DNA from: Candidatus Bathyarchaeota archaeon
GTDB taxonomy: Archaea > Thermoproteota > Bathyarchaeia > RBG-16-48-13 > JAGMEO01
Direction: 5' to 3'
Assembly: GCA_023128135.1 (NCBI GenBank)
Contig: JAGMEO010000028.1
Coordinates: 1-6,667 of the forward strand
Length of the DNA: 6,667 bases
A program made the position numbers and the translations under genes. Positions within the stretch are counted from its first letter, which is position 1; every line of letters begins with the position of its first letter. Positions 1 to 4,848 of the stretch are shown here, piece by piece. Below the pieces are notes generated by a model. It was not told the DNA's origin. It searched no databases and was given only the letters and a program-made list of their open reading frames with translations.

Positions 1-203
1 AGGGCTTTTTTCATTGTCATCTGAGAATTGGAAAAACCGGTGGCACAGCTCAACGTATGCTCCAAATCTTTAGCAAATTTTTTTCTATTTCTACTTTAAA
101 CTTACTCAATCTCATTCACCAATTATGTTAGTAAAAATCAATTGGGGAAACAATTTTTTAATATCTATTATAACAAATATTATCAACTTAATTTTGTTGA
201 ATT
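1..203. other. Unresolved left edge and AT-rich intergenic DNA
   Basis: No gene is identified with confidence here. On the plus strand one frame is open from base 2 to a TAG at 71-73 and would end ...NRWHSSTYAPNL. Another is open from base 3 to a TAG at 129-131. Either could be the 3' end of a gene cut by the window. On the minus strand a frame running off the left edge contains MTMKKA, with a possible ATG at 20-18, and could be a gene start. None of these peptides matches a family I recognise. A T7 run at 78-84, in a T-rich stretch to about 96, just after the TAG at 71-73, would fit an archaeal poly-T terminator for a plus-strand gene. From about 90 to 203 the DNA is strongly AT-rich and non-coding in appearance. 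Confidence 0.3.
155..183 (+). promoter_or_regulatory. Probable promoter region of the Nudix-nth pair
   Basis: The stretch is almost pure A/T and holds several TATA-like words: TTTTTAATA at about 154-162, TTATAA at about 168-173 and AAATATTA at 175-182. The last lies about 30-38 bases before the preferred ATG at 213, as expected for an archaeal TATA box feeding a leaderless or short-leader transcript. Which word is used cannot be decided by eye. Confidence 0.35.
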
Positions 204-212
204 GTGAAGCTG

Positions 213-659
213 ATGCCGCGGGAGAAATCATGTGGAGCAGTGGTCTTTTGGAAAAACCCTGATGTTCAATATCTTCTATTACACTACGGGGAGGGGCATT
301 GGGGGTTTCCAAGAGGCTTGGTTCAGAAGAACGAAAGTGAAAAAGAGACAGCTCTCAGAGAGCTTGAAGAGGAAACAGGTCTCGTAGCCATCAGATTCAT
401 TGATGGCTTTAGAAAAAAGATCAACTATTTTTACAGAAGAGAAGGCGTAACATTCTACAAAGAAGTTGTTTATTATTTAATTGAAGCTCAGAGTAGGAAA
501 GTCAAGCTGTCTTACGAGCATGTTGGATATCAATGGTTGGGTTATCAAGATGCTTTAGAACGATTGCGTTTCAAAAATGCAAAGAACATCTTGATAAAGG
601 CACACAAATTTCTAAAAAAGAATGGCATGCTCTCGCTTCTTGAATCTAAGAGAGATTAG
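213..659 (+). CDS. Nudix hydrolase, bis(5'-nucleosyl)-tetraphosphatase (Ap4A hydrolase) type
   Basis: A small cytosolic Nudix enzyme of 148 residues, near the usual 130-160 of the family. Numbering from the ATG, the complete Nudix box GX5EX7REUXEEXGU occupies residues 35-57: G35, E41, then RELEEETGL. It carries the Mg-binding glutamates. The preceding HWGFPRG and the following aromatic and basic stretch NYFYRREGVTFYKEVVYYL are typical of asymmetrical dinucleoside tetraphosphatases, which split Ap4A-like nucleotides and thereby clear stress-related dinucleotides. In most of that group the motif is FPKG; here Arg replaces the Lys. The ATG at 213 gives the family-like start MPREKSCGAVVF and has a GTGA motif a few bases upstream. 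An in-frame GTG at 204 would add three residues. The stop is followed after 3 bases by the endonuclease III start, so the two are probably co-transcribed. The box is certain; the exact substrate is inferred, since dNTP or RNA-cap substrates occur in related enzymes. Confidence 0.9.
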   Translation: MPREKSCGAVVFWKNPDVQYLLLHYGEGHWGFPRGLVQKNESEKETALRELEEETGLVAIRFIDGFRKKINYFYRREGVTFYKEVVYYLIEAQSRKVKLSYEHVGYQWLGYQDALERLRFKNAKNILIKAHKFLKKNGMLSLLESKRD

Positions 660-662
660 AAA

Positions 663-1436
663 TTGAAAGAGAAAAGACAGAAAAAGTTAGAGAAAATCAA
701 GGCAACGAACATAGAAGAATACTTGAGACAATTGCCCGAACCTCCCGAGGAGCACGCTCACGAGTTAAAAATGGAGAAATACCTTAAAGATCTGATTGAG
801 AAACAAGATAAAAGCATCAAGATTTTGAGCCTTATTAAGAAAGAGTATCCAGAAGTGAGAAAGACAGCGTTAAAACATCATAATCCTTTCGAGCTCTTGA
901 TAGCCACAATTCTTTCTGCTCAATGTACAGATAAAATGGTGAACAAGGTAACAAAGGTTCTATTTGAAAAGTATAAAACCCCAGAGGATTATGCTAAGGC
1001 AAACCTGAAGGAATTGCAGGCAATTATTAGACCTACAGGGTTTTATCGTAATAAAGCTAAATTCATAAAAGCAGCCGCTGAGAAACTGATTAAGGACTTC
1101 AACTACAAAGTGCCACGGACAATTAAAGAACTCACTTCATTTCTAGGGGTTGCTCGTAAGACAGCCAATGTTGTATTATCAAATGCATTTGGCATTAATG
1201 AGGGCGTGGCAGTGGACACACATGTCATGAGACTTTCAGAAAGATTGGGTTTCACAGAGGAGAAGAATAGAGACAAGATGGAGAAAGATCTGATGACGTT
1301 GTTTCCGAAGGAGCGGTGGTTTGAAGTTTCAAATCTTTTGATAGCGCATGGGAGAAGAGTATGCATCGCTAGACATCCAAAATGCAACATCTGTATTGTA
1401 AACAATCTTTGCCCATCAGCGTTTACATTTGATTAG
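663..1436 (+). CDS. nth: Endonuclease III, iron-sulfur DNA glycosylase/AP lyase
   Basis: A bifunctional base-excision repair enzyme that removes oxidised pyrimidines and cuts at the abasic site by beta-elimination. In the 257-residue form, LLIATILSAQCTD lies at 78-90. A helix-hairpin-helix follows at about 157-177 with the Schiff-base lysine K166 in RKTANVVL. The catalytic aspartate is D185 in VAVDTHVMR. The C-terminal 4Fe-4S loop has C234-X6-C241-X2-C244-X5-C250. All key residues are present. Two things are odd. The hairpin reads FLGVARKTA where the bacterial consensus is LPGVGRKTA. There is also about 50 residues of charged N-terminal sequence before the domain starts near KILSLIKKEYPEV. 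The TTG at 663 abuts the Nudix stop and follows GAGAG at about 650-654; an ATG at 771 would give a more standard 221-residue protein. I prefer the TTG because the frame stays open and protein-like back to the Nudix gene. Gene identity is secure, the start is not. Confidence 0.93.
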   Translation: MKEKRQKKLEKIKATNIEEYLRQLPEPPEEHAHELKMEKYLKDLIEKQDKSIKILSLIKKEYPEVRKTALKHHNPFELLIATILSAQCTDKMVNKVTKVLFEKYKTPEDYAKANLKELQAIIRPTGFYRNKAKFIKAAAEKLIKDFNYKVPRTIKELTSFLGVARKTANVVLSNAFGINEGVAVDTHVMRLSERLGFTEEKNRDKMEKDLMTLFPKERWFEVSNLLIAHGRRVCIARHPKCNICIVNNLCPSAFTFD

Positions 1437-1511
1437 CAAAAAAGGGGAATCAGTTCAATCTTTTCAGCTTTACAGAATCCAAACATTAAACCATAAGTCA
1501 GGTATTCAAAA

Positions 1512-1685
1512 ATGTTTCTCTGCAAAGCTGATAAGGTTTTAAAGGAAATTGAAGAGAAACTGGAAAAAGCAGACATTGAGATAGCAGCCCCAGCGTTGAC
1601 AGTTAAATGGGTTCCAGATGAGAGCGAGATCCAAAAGTGCTTTGAGTTTGGGAAAAAAATTGCCAAAAAAGTAAAGAAAAGCTAG
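1512..1685 (+). CDS. Small lysine-rich hypothetical protein (57 aa)
   Basis: I do not recognise this protein. The ATG at 1512 opens a frame of 57 codons ending at TAG 1683-1685, and an in-frame stop at 1494-1496 limits any upstream extension. The first half (about residues 5-22) is a charged amphipathic helix rich in K and E. It is followed by a short hydrophobic, strand-like part with AAPALTVKWVP at 25-35, and a basic tail ending KKIAKKVKKS. No signal peptide or convincing membrane segment is visible, and the two cysteines (C4, C43) do not form a known metal motif. No clear Shine-Dalgarno precedes the ATG; an AT-rich stretch at about 1481-1490 could hold a TATA box for a leaderless message. 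A hairpin plus T-rich tract follows the stop within 11 bases, which supports a real transcription unit ending here. A minus-strand frame over the same bases looks like a shadow. Confidence 0.5.
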   Translation: MFLCKADKVLKEIEEKLEKADIEIAAPALTVKWVPDESEIQKCFEFGKKIAKKVKKS

Positions 1686-1695
1686 GTTGGATCTC

Positions 1696-1735
1696 GGAAA
1701 ATAGTTCATTTTCCTAGGTTTTCCTTCATTCTTAT
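1696..1735 (+). terminator. Hairpin followed by T-rich tract
   Basis: GGAAAAT at 1696-1702 and ATTTTCC at 1708-1714 form a perfect 7-bp stem around a 5-base loop. They are followed by a T-rich stretch to about 1736 with repeated TTTTCC and TTCTTATCTT words. It begins 11 bases after the stop of the 57-residue ORF. Archaeal termination depends mainly on the T-rich tract, so the hairpin may be secondary. An alternative pairing of CTAGG at 1682-1686 with CCTAG at 1713-1717 would bracket the same region. Confidence 0.5.
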
Positions 1736-1784
1736 CTTACTGTAAACTGCCTTATTTTATAATCGTGAAGAGGTTAGTCTATAG

Positions 1785-1792
1785 TATATTAA
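1785..1792 (+). promoter_or_regulatory. TATA box of the DUF84 phosphatase gene
   Basis: TATATTAA lies 26-33 bases upstream of the ATG at 1818. This is the expected archaeal TATA-to-start distance for a leaderless or nearly leaderless transcript. No strong Shine-Dalgarno precedes the ATG, which agrees with that reading. Confidence 0.6.
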
Positions 1793-1817
1793 GAAACGTC
1801 TAAGATGTGAAAGATTA

Positions 1818-2375
1818 ATGATTAAGGTTGCTGTTGGATCTGAAAACCCTGCAAAGAATATAGCTGTCAAAGATGTTTTTGAAGAAATGTTCTCTGAAAA
1901 ACTTGAGATCATCAGCATACCGGTTGATTCTGGAGTTTCGATACAGCCATTTAATGAGAAGACAATTGATGGCGCACATAACCGTGCAAAAGGAGCCCTT
2001 ACTGCTTCCAACGCAGACTTTGGTGTAGGCATAGAAGGGGGCGTTATGAAGCTTGGAGAAAAATGGTACAACCTTGGATTCGTAGTCATAATGGACCGAG
2101 ATGGAAACATGGGAACTGGAACCTCTGGTTGGTTTGAGTGTCCAAAATTTATCTTGGATGAGCTAAGGAAAGGCAACGAGCTTGGTGATGTGATGGATAA
2201 ATTATCAGGCACAACGGACTCAAAGAAAAAGGAGGGTGCAATAGGCATACTTACAAAAAACCATGTTACAAGAAAAGACTTGTATAAACACGGTGTGCAA
2301 ATGGCACTCGTTCCACTATTAAACAAGTCTTTATGGGATAAAAGATGCGACAATGGTGCGGCCGCCGGGATTTGA
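1818..2375 (+). CDS. Inosine/xanthosine triphosphatase, DUF84 (YjjX) family
   Basis: A nucleotide-pool sanitation enzyme of 185 residues. The family hydrolyses ITP and XTP so that deaminated purines are not built into RNA or DNA, acting in the cytosol with a divalent metal. Family motifs occur in order: VAVGSENPAKN at 4-14, SGVSIQPFNEKTIDGAHNRA at 38-57, ADFGVGIEGGV at 66-76, and the C-terminal block from G140 to Y156 (GAIGILTKNHVTRKDLY). It ends with the family-like ALVPLLNKSLW at 163-173. The ATG at 1818 starts directly at the family N-terminus. The frame then runs about 12 codons further, and its last codons (GAAAGI and the TGA at 2373-2375) lie inside the convergent tRNA-Gly gene. Those terminal residues are dictated by tRNA acceptor and T-arm sequence and are unlikely to matter for function. 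The gene seems to be transcribed alone. Confidence 0.92.
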   Translation: MIKVAVGSENPAKNIAVKDVFEEMFSEKLEIISIPVDSGVSIQPFNEKTIDGAHNRAKGALTASNADFGVGIEGGVMKLGEKWYNLGFVVIMDRDGNMGTGTSGWFECPKFILDELRKGNELGDVMDKLSGTTDSKKKEGAIGILTKNHVTRKDLYKHGVQMALVPLLNKSLWDKRCDNGAAAGI

Positions 2376-2431
2376 ACCCGGATTAAAGGCTTGGAAGGCC
2401 TTTGTCCTAAACCAGGTTAGACCACGGCCGC
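2354..2431 (-). tRNA. tRNA-Gly (anticodon UCC), CCA encoded
   Basis: Read on the minus strand from 2431 it folds as a full cloverleaf. The acceptor GCGGCCG (2431-2425) pairs with CGGCCGC (2364-2358). The D stem GTCT/GGAC has one G-U pair and a GG in the loop. The anticodon stem AAGGC/GCCTT holds the loop CTTCCAA, with anticodon TCC at 2395-2393. A four-base variable loop precedes the T stem CCGGG/CCCGG with loop TTCAAAT. The discriminator A is at 2357 and the terminal CCA is encoded at 2356-2354. No intron is present. It decodes GGA, and GGG by wobble. It lies 23 bases downstream of nep1 on the same strand and overlaps the 3' end of the convergent DUF84 gene by 22 bases. Confidence 0.97.
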
Positions 2432-2454
2432 TTTCATATTAGTCTCTTGTACGG

Positions 2455-3165
2455 CTAAATATTTTTTTGGTTTCTTCTTAGACGCTTCTCCGGTAGCCCT
2501 ATGGCTTTCTCATATTCGTATAGTATTCTAGAGACTACTATGTATGTGTCGAGGGTGTCAGCTTCTATGGAGACGAGGTGTTTTGCCATTTTATTAATCT
2601 CTTTATTAAAGTGTCCGTGTGGGAATCCTCCGATAATTACTGTTGCATTGTCGTGTTGAGTGAGGATCTGTGCGACTTCTTCCAGGGTTCTGGGTTCTCC
2701 TGTCTTGGTTAATGCTACGACGTAGGTGGTCTCTAGTTCTCGTATCAAGCTTGTGATATCCTTTGTTTCAATGCTGAGTAGTGGAGTTTTTTCTTTAGGA
2801 ACCTTTCCTTCTATGTAGAGTTGTTCTATGAGGCCTACGAACTGATTGTAATTTCTAGGAAGCCGTGTCTTCGAGTCTATGCGTATTGTCCTGTTATCAA
2901 TTGTGTGGATGTAAACGTGGAGTAACCCTTCCTTGTTGAGTGGTGTTCCAAGGGCGGCTAGAAGAGATTTATGCGCTATGTCAGGTCTTCCCCTTTTTTT
3001 GGCTTTGTCAAGGTTCTTCATAGCTGAATGATGATAGGATCTATCGAGGAGTAACTGGCATGGTTTTTTATCCATTCTTTGAGCGTGCTTTGTTACAGCA
3101 GGATGTTTTTGAATCTTTTTTGGCACTAACTCTAGAGCGGTTTCCGCGATTATCAGATTCAGCAT
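2455..3165 (-). CDS. nep1: 16S rRNA pseudouridine N1-methyltransferase Nep1 (EMG1, SPOUT family)
   Basis: This enzyme adds the N1-methyl group to a hypermodified pseudouridine in the small-subunit rRNA (equivalent to Psi914 in the Methanocaldococcus enzyme, Psi1191 in yeast), and it takes part in 40S/30S assembly. In the 236-residue form the first strand is LNLIIAETALELVP. Then come LLLDRSYHHSAM at 38-49, KRGRPDIAHKSLL at 57-69, LLHVYIHT at 81-88, DSKTRLPRNYNQF at 97-109, the knot and SAM-binding segment VIIGGFPHGHF at 176-186, and ADTLDTYIVVSRILYEYE at 202-219. These cover the whole SPOUT fold. I chose the ATG at 3165 because known archaeal Nep1 proteins begin at this strand, and GGTGG lies about 10 bases upstream. 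An in-frame ATG at 3201 would add MIKIPFLWWKLT, which has no family counterpart that I know. It is divergent from rpr2 and upstream of tRNA-Gly, among other ribosome-assembly genes. Confidence 0.94.
   Translation of the reverse strand: MLNLIIAETALELVPKKIQKHPAVTKHAQRMDKKPCQLLLDRSYHHSAMKNLDKAKKRGRPDIAHKSLLAALGTPLNKEGLLHVYIHTIDNRTIRIDSKTRLPRNYNQFVGLIEQLYIEGKVPKEKTPLLSIETKDITSLIRELETTYVVALTKTGEPRTLEEVAQILTQHDNATVIIGGFPHGHFNKEINKMAKHLVSIEADTLDTYIVVSRILYEYEKAIGLPEKRLRRNQKNI
2456..2464 (-). promoter_or_regulatory. Candidate TATA box for tRNA-Gly inside the nep1 3' end
   Basis: On the minus strand AAATATTTA covers the last two sense codons and most of the TAG of nep1. It lies 25-33 bases upstream of the first base of the mature tRNA, the expected spacing for an archaeal tRNA promoter. 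Co-transcription with nep1 is the alternative. Confidence 0.45.
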
Positions 3166-3201
3166 GGTTAGCTTCCACCATAAAAAAGGAATCTTTATCA
3201 T

Positions 3202-3252
3202 TTGAACTTTAGATTATAGGATCTGCTTAAATCCTTTGAAGTGAGCTTTTGA
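3202..3252. promoter_or_regulatory. Compact divergent promoter between nep1 and rpr2
   Basis: This short spacer must serve both directions. GCTTAAATCC at about 3224-3233 contains a near-symmetrical TTAA core. Read on the minus strand as GGATTTAAG it lies about 25-33 bases before the outer nep1 ATG at 3201. Read on the plus strand it lies about 20-28 bases before the rpr2 ATG at 3253. AAGTGAG at 3239-3245 is a plausible Shine-Dalgarno for rpr2, 7 bases from its ATG. No operator or repeat is obvious. Confidence 0.4.
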
Positions 3253-3573
3253 ATGCCTTTGTCTAAAAGGGAGACGCGTAGAATAGCTTTGGAGCGGATG
3301 ATAATTCTCTTTGAGGAGGCTCGTGAAATGTTACACAAGGATTCACAACTAGCGCAAAGGTATACTGAGTTAGCTCGAGAGTTAGGGATGCATTTTAAAG
3401 TAAGGATTCCACGTGAGTATAGACGGCTGATTTGTAGGCATTGTAAAAGTTTTATTCTTCCCGGTGTAAACAGCCGTGTGCGGTTACAACGCACTAGGGA
3501 GCCCCATATTGTAACTACCTGTTTAAATTGTGGGGGTCATATGCGGTTACCATTAAGGAGAAAAAGTAAATGA
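3253..3573 (+). CDS. rnp4: Ribonuclease P protein component 4 (Rpr2/Rpp21)
   Basis: The zinc-ribbon protein subunit of archaeal RNase P, which works with Rpp29 to help the RNA recognise and cleave the 5' leader of pre-tRNAs. The product is 106 residues, within the usual 100-125. The N-terminal half is two basic helices, with ALERMIILFEEAREML at 12-27 and LAQRYTELARELGMHFK at 33-49. After the conserved IPREYRR at 52-58 come the zinc ligands CRHC (C61, C64) and CLNC (C90, C93). The family signature PGVNSRVR lies between them at 70-77, and the tail is arginine- and lysine-rich. All four cysteines are intact. It shares an ATGA overlap with the following RNA-binding gene, so the two are translated as a unit. 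Confidence 0.93.
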   Translation: MPLSKRETRRIALERMIILFEEAREMLHKDSQLAQRYTELARELGMHFKVRIPREYRRLICRHCKSFILPGVNSRVRLQRTREPHIVTTCLNCGGHMRLPLRRKSK

Positions 3574-3809
3574 AACCTGACTTTACAAAAGAGAAACCAA
3601 AAGTAAGAGTTGGTAAATACGGGGTCACTCAAGGAGTTGTTGATGAGATAGTGCGAAGATTGGAGCAAAATAATGTTGTAAAGATCAAGATCTTGAAAAG
3701 CTGTCTAAAAAATGAGAGTTTTGATGGAATTGCAGAAAAAATAGTTAAACTAACACATTCAAATCTTGTAGAAACAAGAGGTCACACAATAATTCTTCTA
3801 AGGAATTAG
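3570..3809 (+). CDS. YhbY/CRM-domain RNA-binding protein
   Basis: A 79-residue single-domain protein of the YhbY (CRS1/YhbY, CRM) family. Members bind rRNA, and the bacterial one associates with large-subunit precursors; an assembly role in archaea is inferred. The KH-like fold is visible as VRVGKYGVTQ at 12-21, which contains the GxxG-type loop. A helix with VVDEIVRRLEQ (23-33) follows, then the strand VVKIKILKS at 36-44, the helix FDGIAEKIVKLTHS at 51-64 and the terminal hairpin LVETRGHTIILLRN at 66-79. The ATG overlaps the rpr2 TGA as ATGA, and GGAG at 3557-3560 lies 9 bases upstream. Sharing a transcript with an RNase P subunit fits a role in stable-RNA processing. Confidence 0.87.
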   Translation: MKPDFTKEKPKVRVGKYGVTQGVVDEIVRRLEQNNVVKIKILKSCLKNESFDGIAEKIVKLTHSNLVETRGHTIILLRN

Positions 3810-3822
3810 GCACTTTATAGTT

Positions 3823-3830
3823 TATATTTA
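3823..3830 (+). promoter_or_regulatory. TATA box of the S19e-ftsY operon
   Basis: TATATTTA sits in an AT-rich spacer 45-52 bases before the S19e ATG. That leaves a leader of roughly 20-25 bases, which contains the GGTGGAG motif at 3856-3862. This is the only clear TATA-like site before the long gene run, so it is the likely main promoter, although read-through from rpr2-yhbY is possible. Confidence 0.6.
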
Positions 3831-3874
3831 ACTAATAAGATTAAAGGATAACCTTGGTGGAGCGTTCATAATCG

Positions 3875-4333
3875 ATGCCAACTGTCTATGATGTCCCTGC
3901 TGAAGCTTATATTAGGTTTCTTAAAGCTTACTTAAAAGAGAACGTTCCCGAGATTGAGCCTCCTCATTGGGCTGCGTTCGTTAAAACTGGTTCTCACACT
4001 GAGAGGACACCGGATGACCCTGACTGGTGGTATGTTCGTGCGGCCTCTCTTTTACGTAAAGTGTATGTTAAAGGTCCAATTGGGGTGGCGAGATTACGGA
4101 AACTTTACGGGGGGAAACATGGTCCTGGTACAGTTCCTGAACATTTCAGGAAAAGTGGCGGAGCTATCTTGAGGAAGCTTTTGCAGCAGTTTGAAAAGGC
4201 TGGGTTCATAGAGACTCTTCCTAAAAAAGGAAGAGGAGTAACTATTCAGGGTAGATCTCTGCTTGATAGACTTGCTCGTCAAGTAAAACTAGAGATAGTT
4301 AAGACGGCTCCTGAACTCGAAAAATATGGGTGA
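3875..4333 (+). CDS. rps19e: 30S ribosomal protein S19e
   Basis: A small-subunit protein found in archaea and eukaryotes but not bacteria, needed for 30S/40S head assembly. The 152 residues match the usual length. Family features are VYDVPAEAYIRFLKAYLKE at 4-22, PPHWAAFVKTGSHTERTP at 29-46, the core DPDWWYVRAASLLRKVYV at 48-65, KGPIGVARLRKLYGG at 66-80 and the winged-helix end with LLQQFEKAGFIET at 102-114. An in-frame TAA at 3869-3871 makes the ATG at 3875 the only reasonable start. GGTGGAG ends 12 bases before it, slightly far for a Shine-Dalgarno. It heads the operon; its TGA lies in the TGAGGTGA motif that serves the next gene. Confidence 0.97.
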   Translation: MPTVYDVPAEAYIRFLKAYLKENVPEIEPPHWAAFVKTGSHTERTPDDPDWWYVRAASLLRKVYVKGPIGVARLRKLYGGKHGPGTVPEHFRKSGGAILRKLLQQFEKAGFIETLPKKGRGVTIQGRSLLDRLARQVKLEIVKTAPELEKYG

Positions 4334-4338
4334 GGTGA
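4332..4338 (+). promoter_or_regulatory. Ribosome binding site that fixes the PDCD5 start
   Basis: GAGGTGA, closely matching the archaeal anti-Shine-Dalgarno, overlaps the S19e stop and ends 6 bases before the ATG at 4345. It directly abuts the alternative GTG at 4339, which is too close to be used. Confidence 0.75.
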
Positions 4339-4344
4339 GTGATC

Positions 4345-4677
4345 ATGAGTTACGACTCGGAGATCGAGGAGCTTCGAAGAAGAAGAGAGTTGGAGCTGCA
4401 GAGGCAACTGGCAGTGTCTCAAGAGAAGGCAGCTGCTCAACAACAGATTGAGCAGCAGAAGCGTGCAATTCTTCGAAGAATTCTCTCTCCTGAGGCTAAA
4501 GAGAGACTTAACCGATTAAAGATGGTTAAACCTGAGTTTGCGGCTCAGCTAGAACTTCAACTAATCCAGATTGTGCAGAGTGGTAGAATCAGTGTTCCAA
4601 TTACTGACAACCAGTTGAAGACCATGTTGTCTAAACTTCAAAGTAGTAAACGTGAGATCAATATTAGGAGAAGATGA
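4345..4677 (+). CDS. PDCD5-family DNA-binding protein
   Basis: A 110-residue member of the family named after human programmed cell death protein 5 (archaeal example MTH1615). Archaeal members are usually labelled DNA-binding proteins, but their role is not settled; linkage to ribosomal genes and interaction of eukaryotic PDCD5 with chaperonin suggest a link to protein synthesis or folding. Residues 5-44 form a long charged helix rich in R, E and Q. The conserved core ILRRILSPEAKERLNRLKMV is at 42-61, then KPEFAAQLELQLIQIVQSGR at 62-81, ITDNQLKTMLSKLQ at 86-99 and the basic end REINIRRR. It starts at the ATG at 4345 because of the Shine-Dalgarno motif just before it. L39e follows after 3 bases. 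Confidence 0.93.
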   Translation: MSYDSEIEELRRRRELELQRQLAVSQEKAAAQQQIEQQKRAILRRILSPEAKERLNRLKMVKPEFAAQLELQLIQIVQSGRISVPITDNQLKTMLSKLQSSKREINIRRR

Positions 4678-4680
4678 TAA

Positions 4681-4836
4681 ATGGCAAGAAACAAACCAGC
4701 AGCTAAAAAGCGAAGACTGGCAAAAGCGGGAAAACAAAGCAAAGCAGTTCCAACATGGGTGATTGTAAAAACAAAAAGTAAGGTTAGAACCAACCCTAAA
4801 AGAAGGAACTGGCGTAGAACAAAACTCAAGCCTTAG
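4681..4836 (+). CDS. rpl39e: 50S ribosomal protein L39e
   Basis: A 51-residue, very basic large-subunit protein whose extended chain lines the peptide exit tunnel; the length is exactly that of the family. It reads MARNKPAAKKRRLAKAGKQS at the start. The invariant PTWVIVKTK lies at 24-32 and the tail NPKRRNWRRTKLKP at 38-51. GGAG at 4667-4670 lies 10 bases before the ATG. Its TAG is part of the strong Shine-Dalgarno of L31e. The L39e-L31e pair is a common archaeal arrangement. Confidence 0.97.
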   Translation: MARNKPAAKKRRLAKAGKQSKAVPTWVIVKTKSKVRTNPKRRNWRRTKLKP

Positions 4837-4842
4837 GAGGAG
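4835..4842 (+). promoter_or_regulatory. Strong ribosome binding site of L31e
   Basis: AGGAGGAG overlaps the L39e stop codon and ends 6 bases before the ATG at 4849. It is the main evidence that the long acidic N-terminus of L31e is really translated. Confidence 0.75.
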
Positions 4843-4848
4843 TTTTGA

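Noticed and set aside
1433..1666. Minus-strand open frame of 77 codons over the 57-residue ORF
   Set aside because: It overlaps the nth stop and has serine-rich, shadow-like composition. The plus-strand reading is better framed by a stop, a start and a downstream hairpin, though neither is proven.
1757..2353. Long minus-strand open frame (198 codons) opposite the DUF84 gene
   Set aside because: The plus-strand product has clear family motifs in order; the antisense product is serine- and proline-rich low-complexity sequence with no recognisable domain.
3166..3201. Upstream ATG adding 12 residues to Nep1, with FLWW suggesting a membrane or signal segment
   Set aside because: Too short for a signal peptide, without counterpart in known Nep1 proteins; the ATG at 3165 matches the family start and has GGTGG upstream. 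Kept only as an alternative start.
3198..3494. Minus-strand open frame opposite rpr2
   Set aside because: The plus strand encodes an intact four-cysteine Rpr2 protein; the antisense frame has no family resemblance and would overlap the nep1 start.
3641..3900. Words resembling C/D-box guide RNA motifs (TTGATGAG near 3644, TATGATGT near 3887)
   Set aside because: They lie in or at the start of coding sequence, the C-box match is imperfect and no properly spaced D box or terminal stem was seen.
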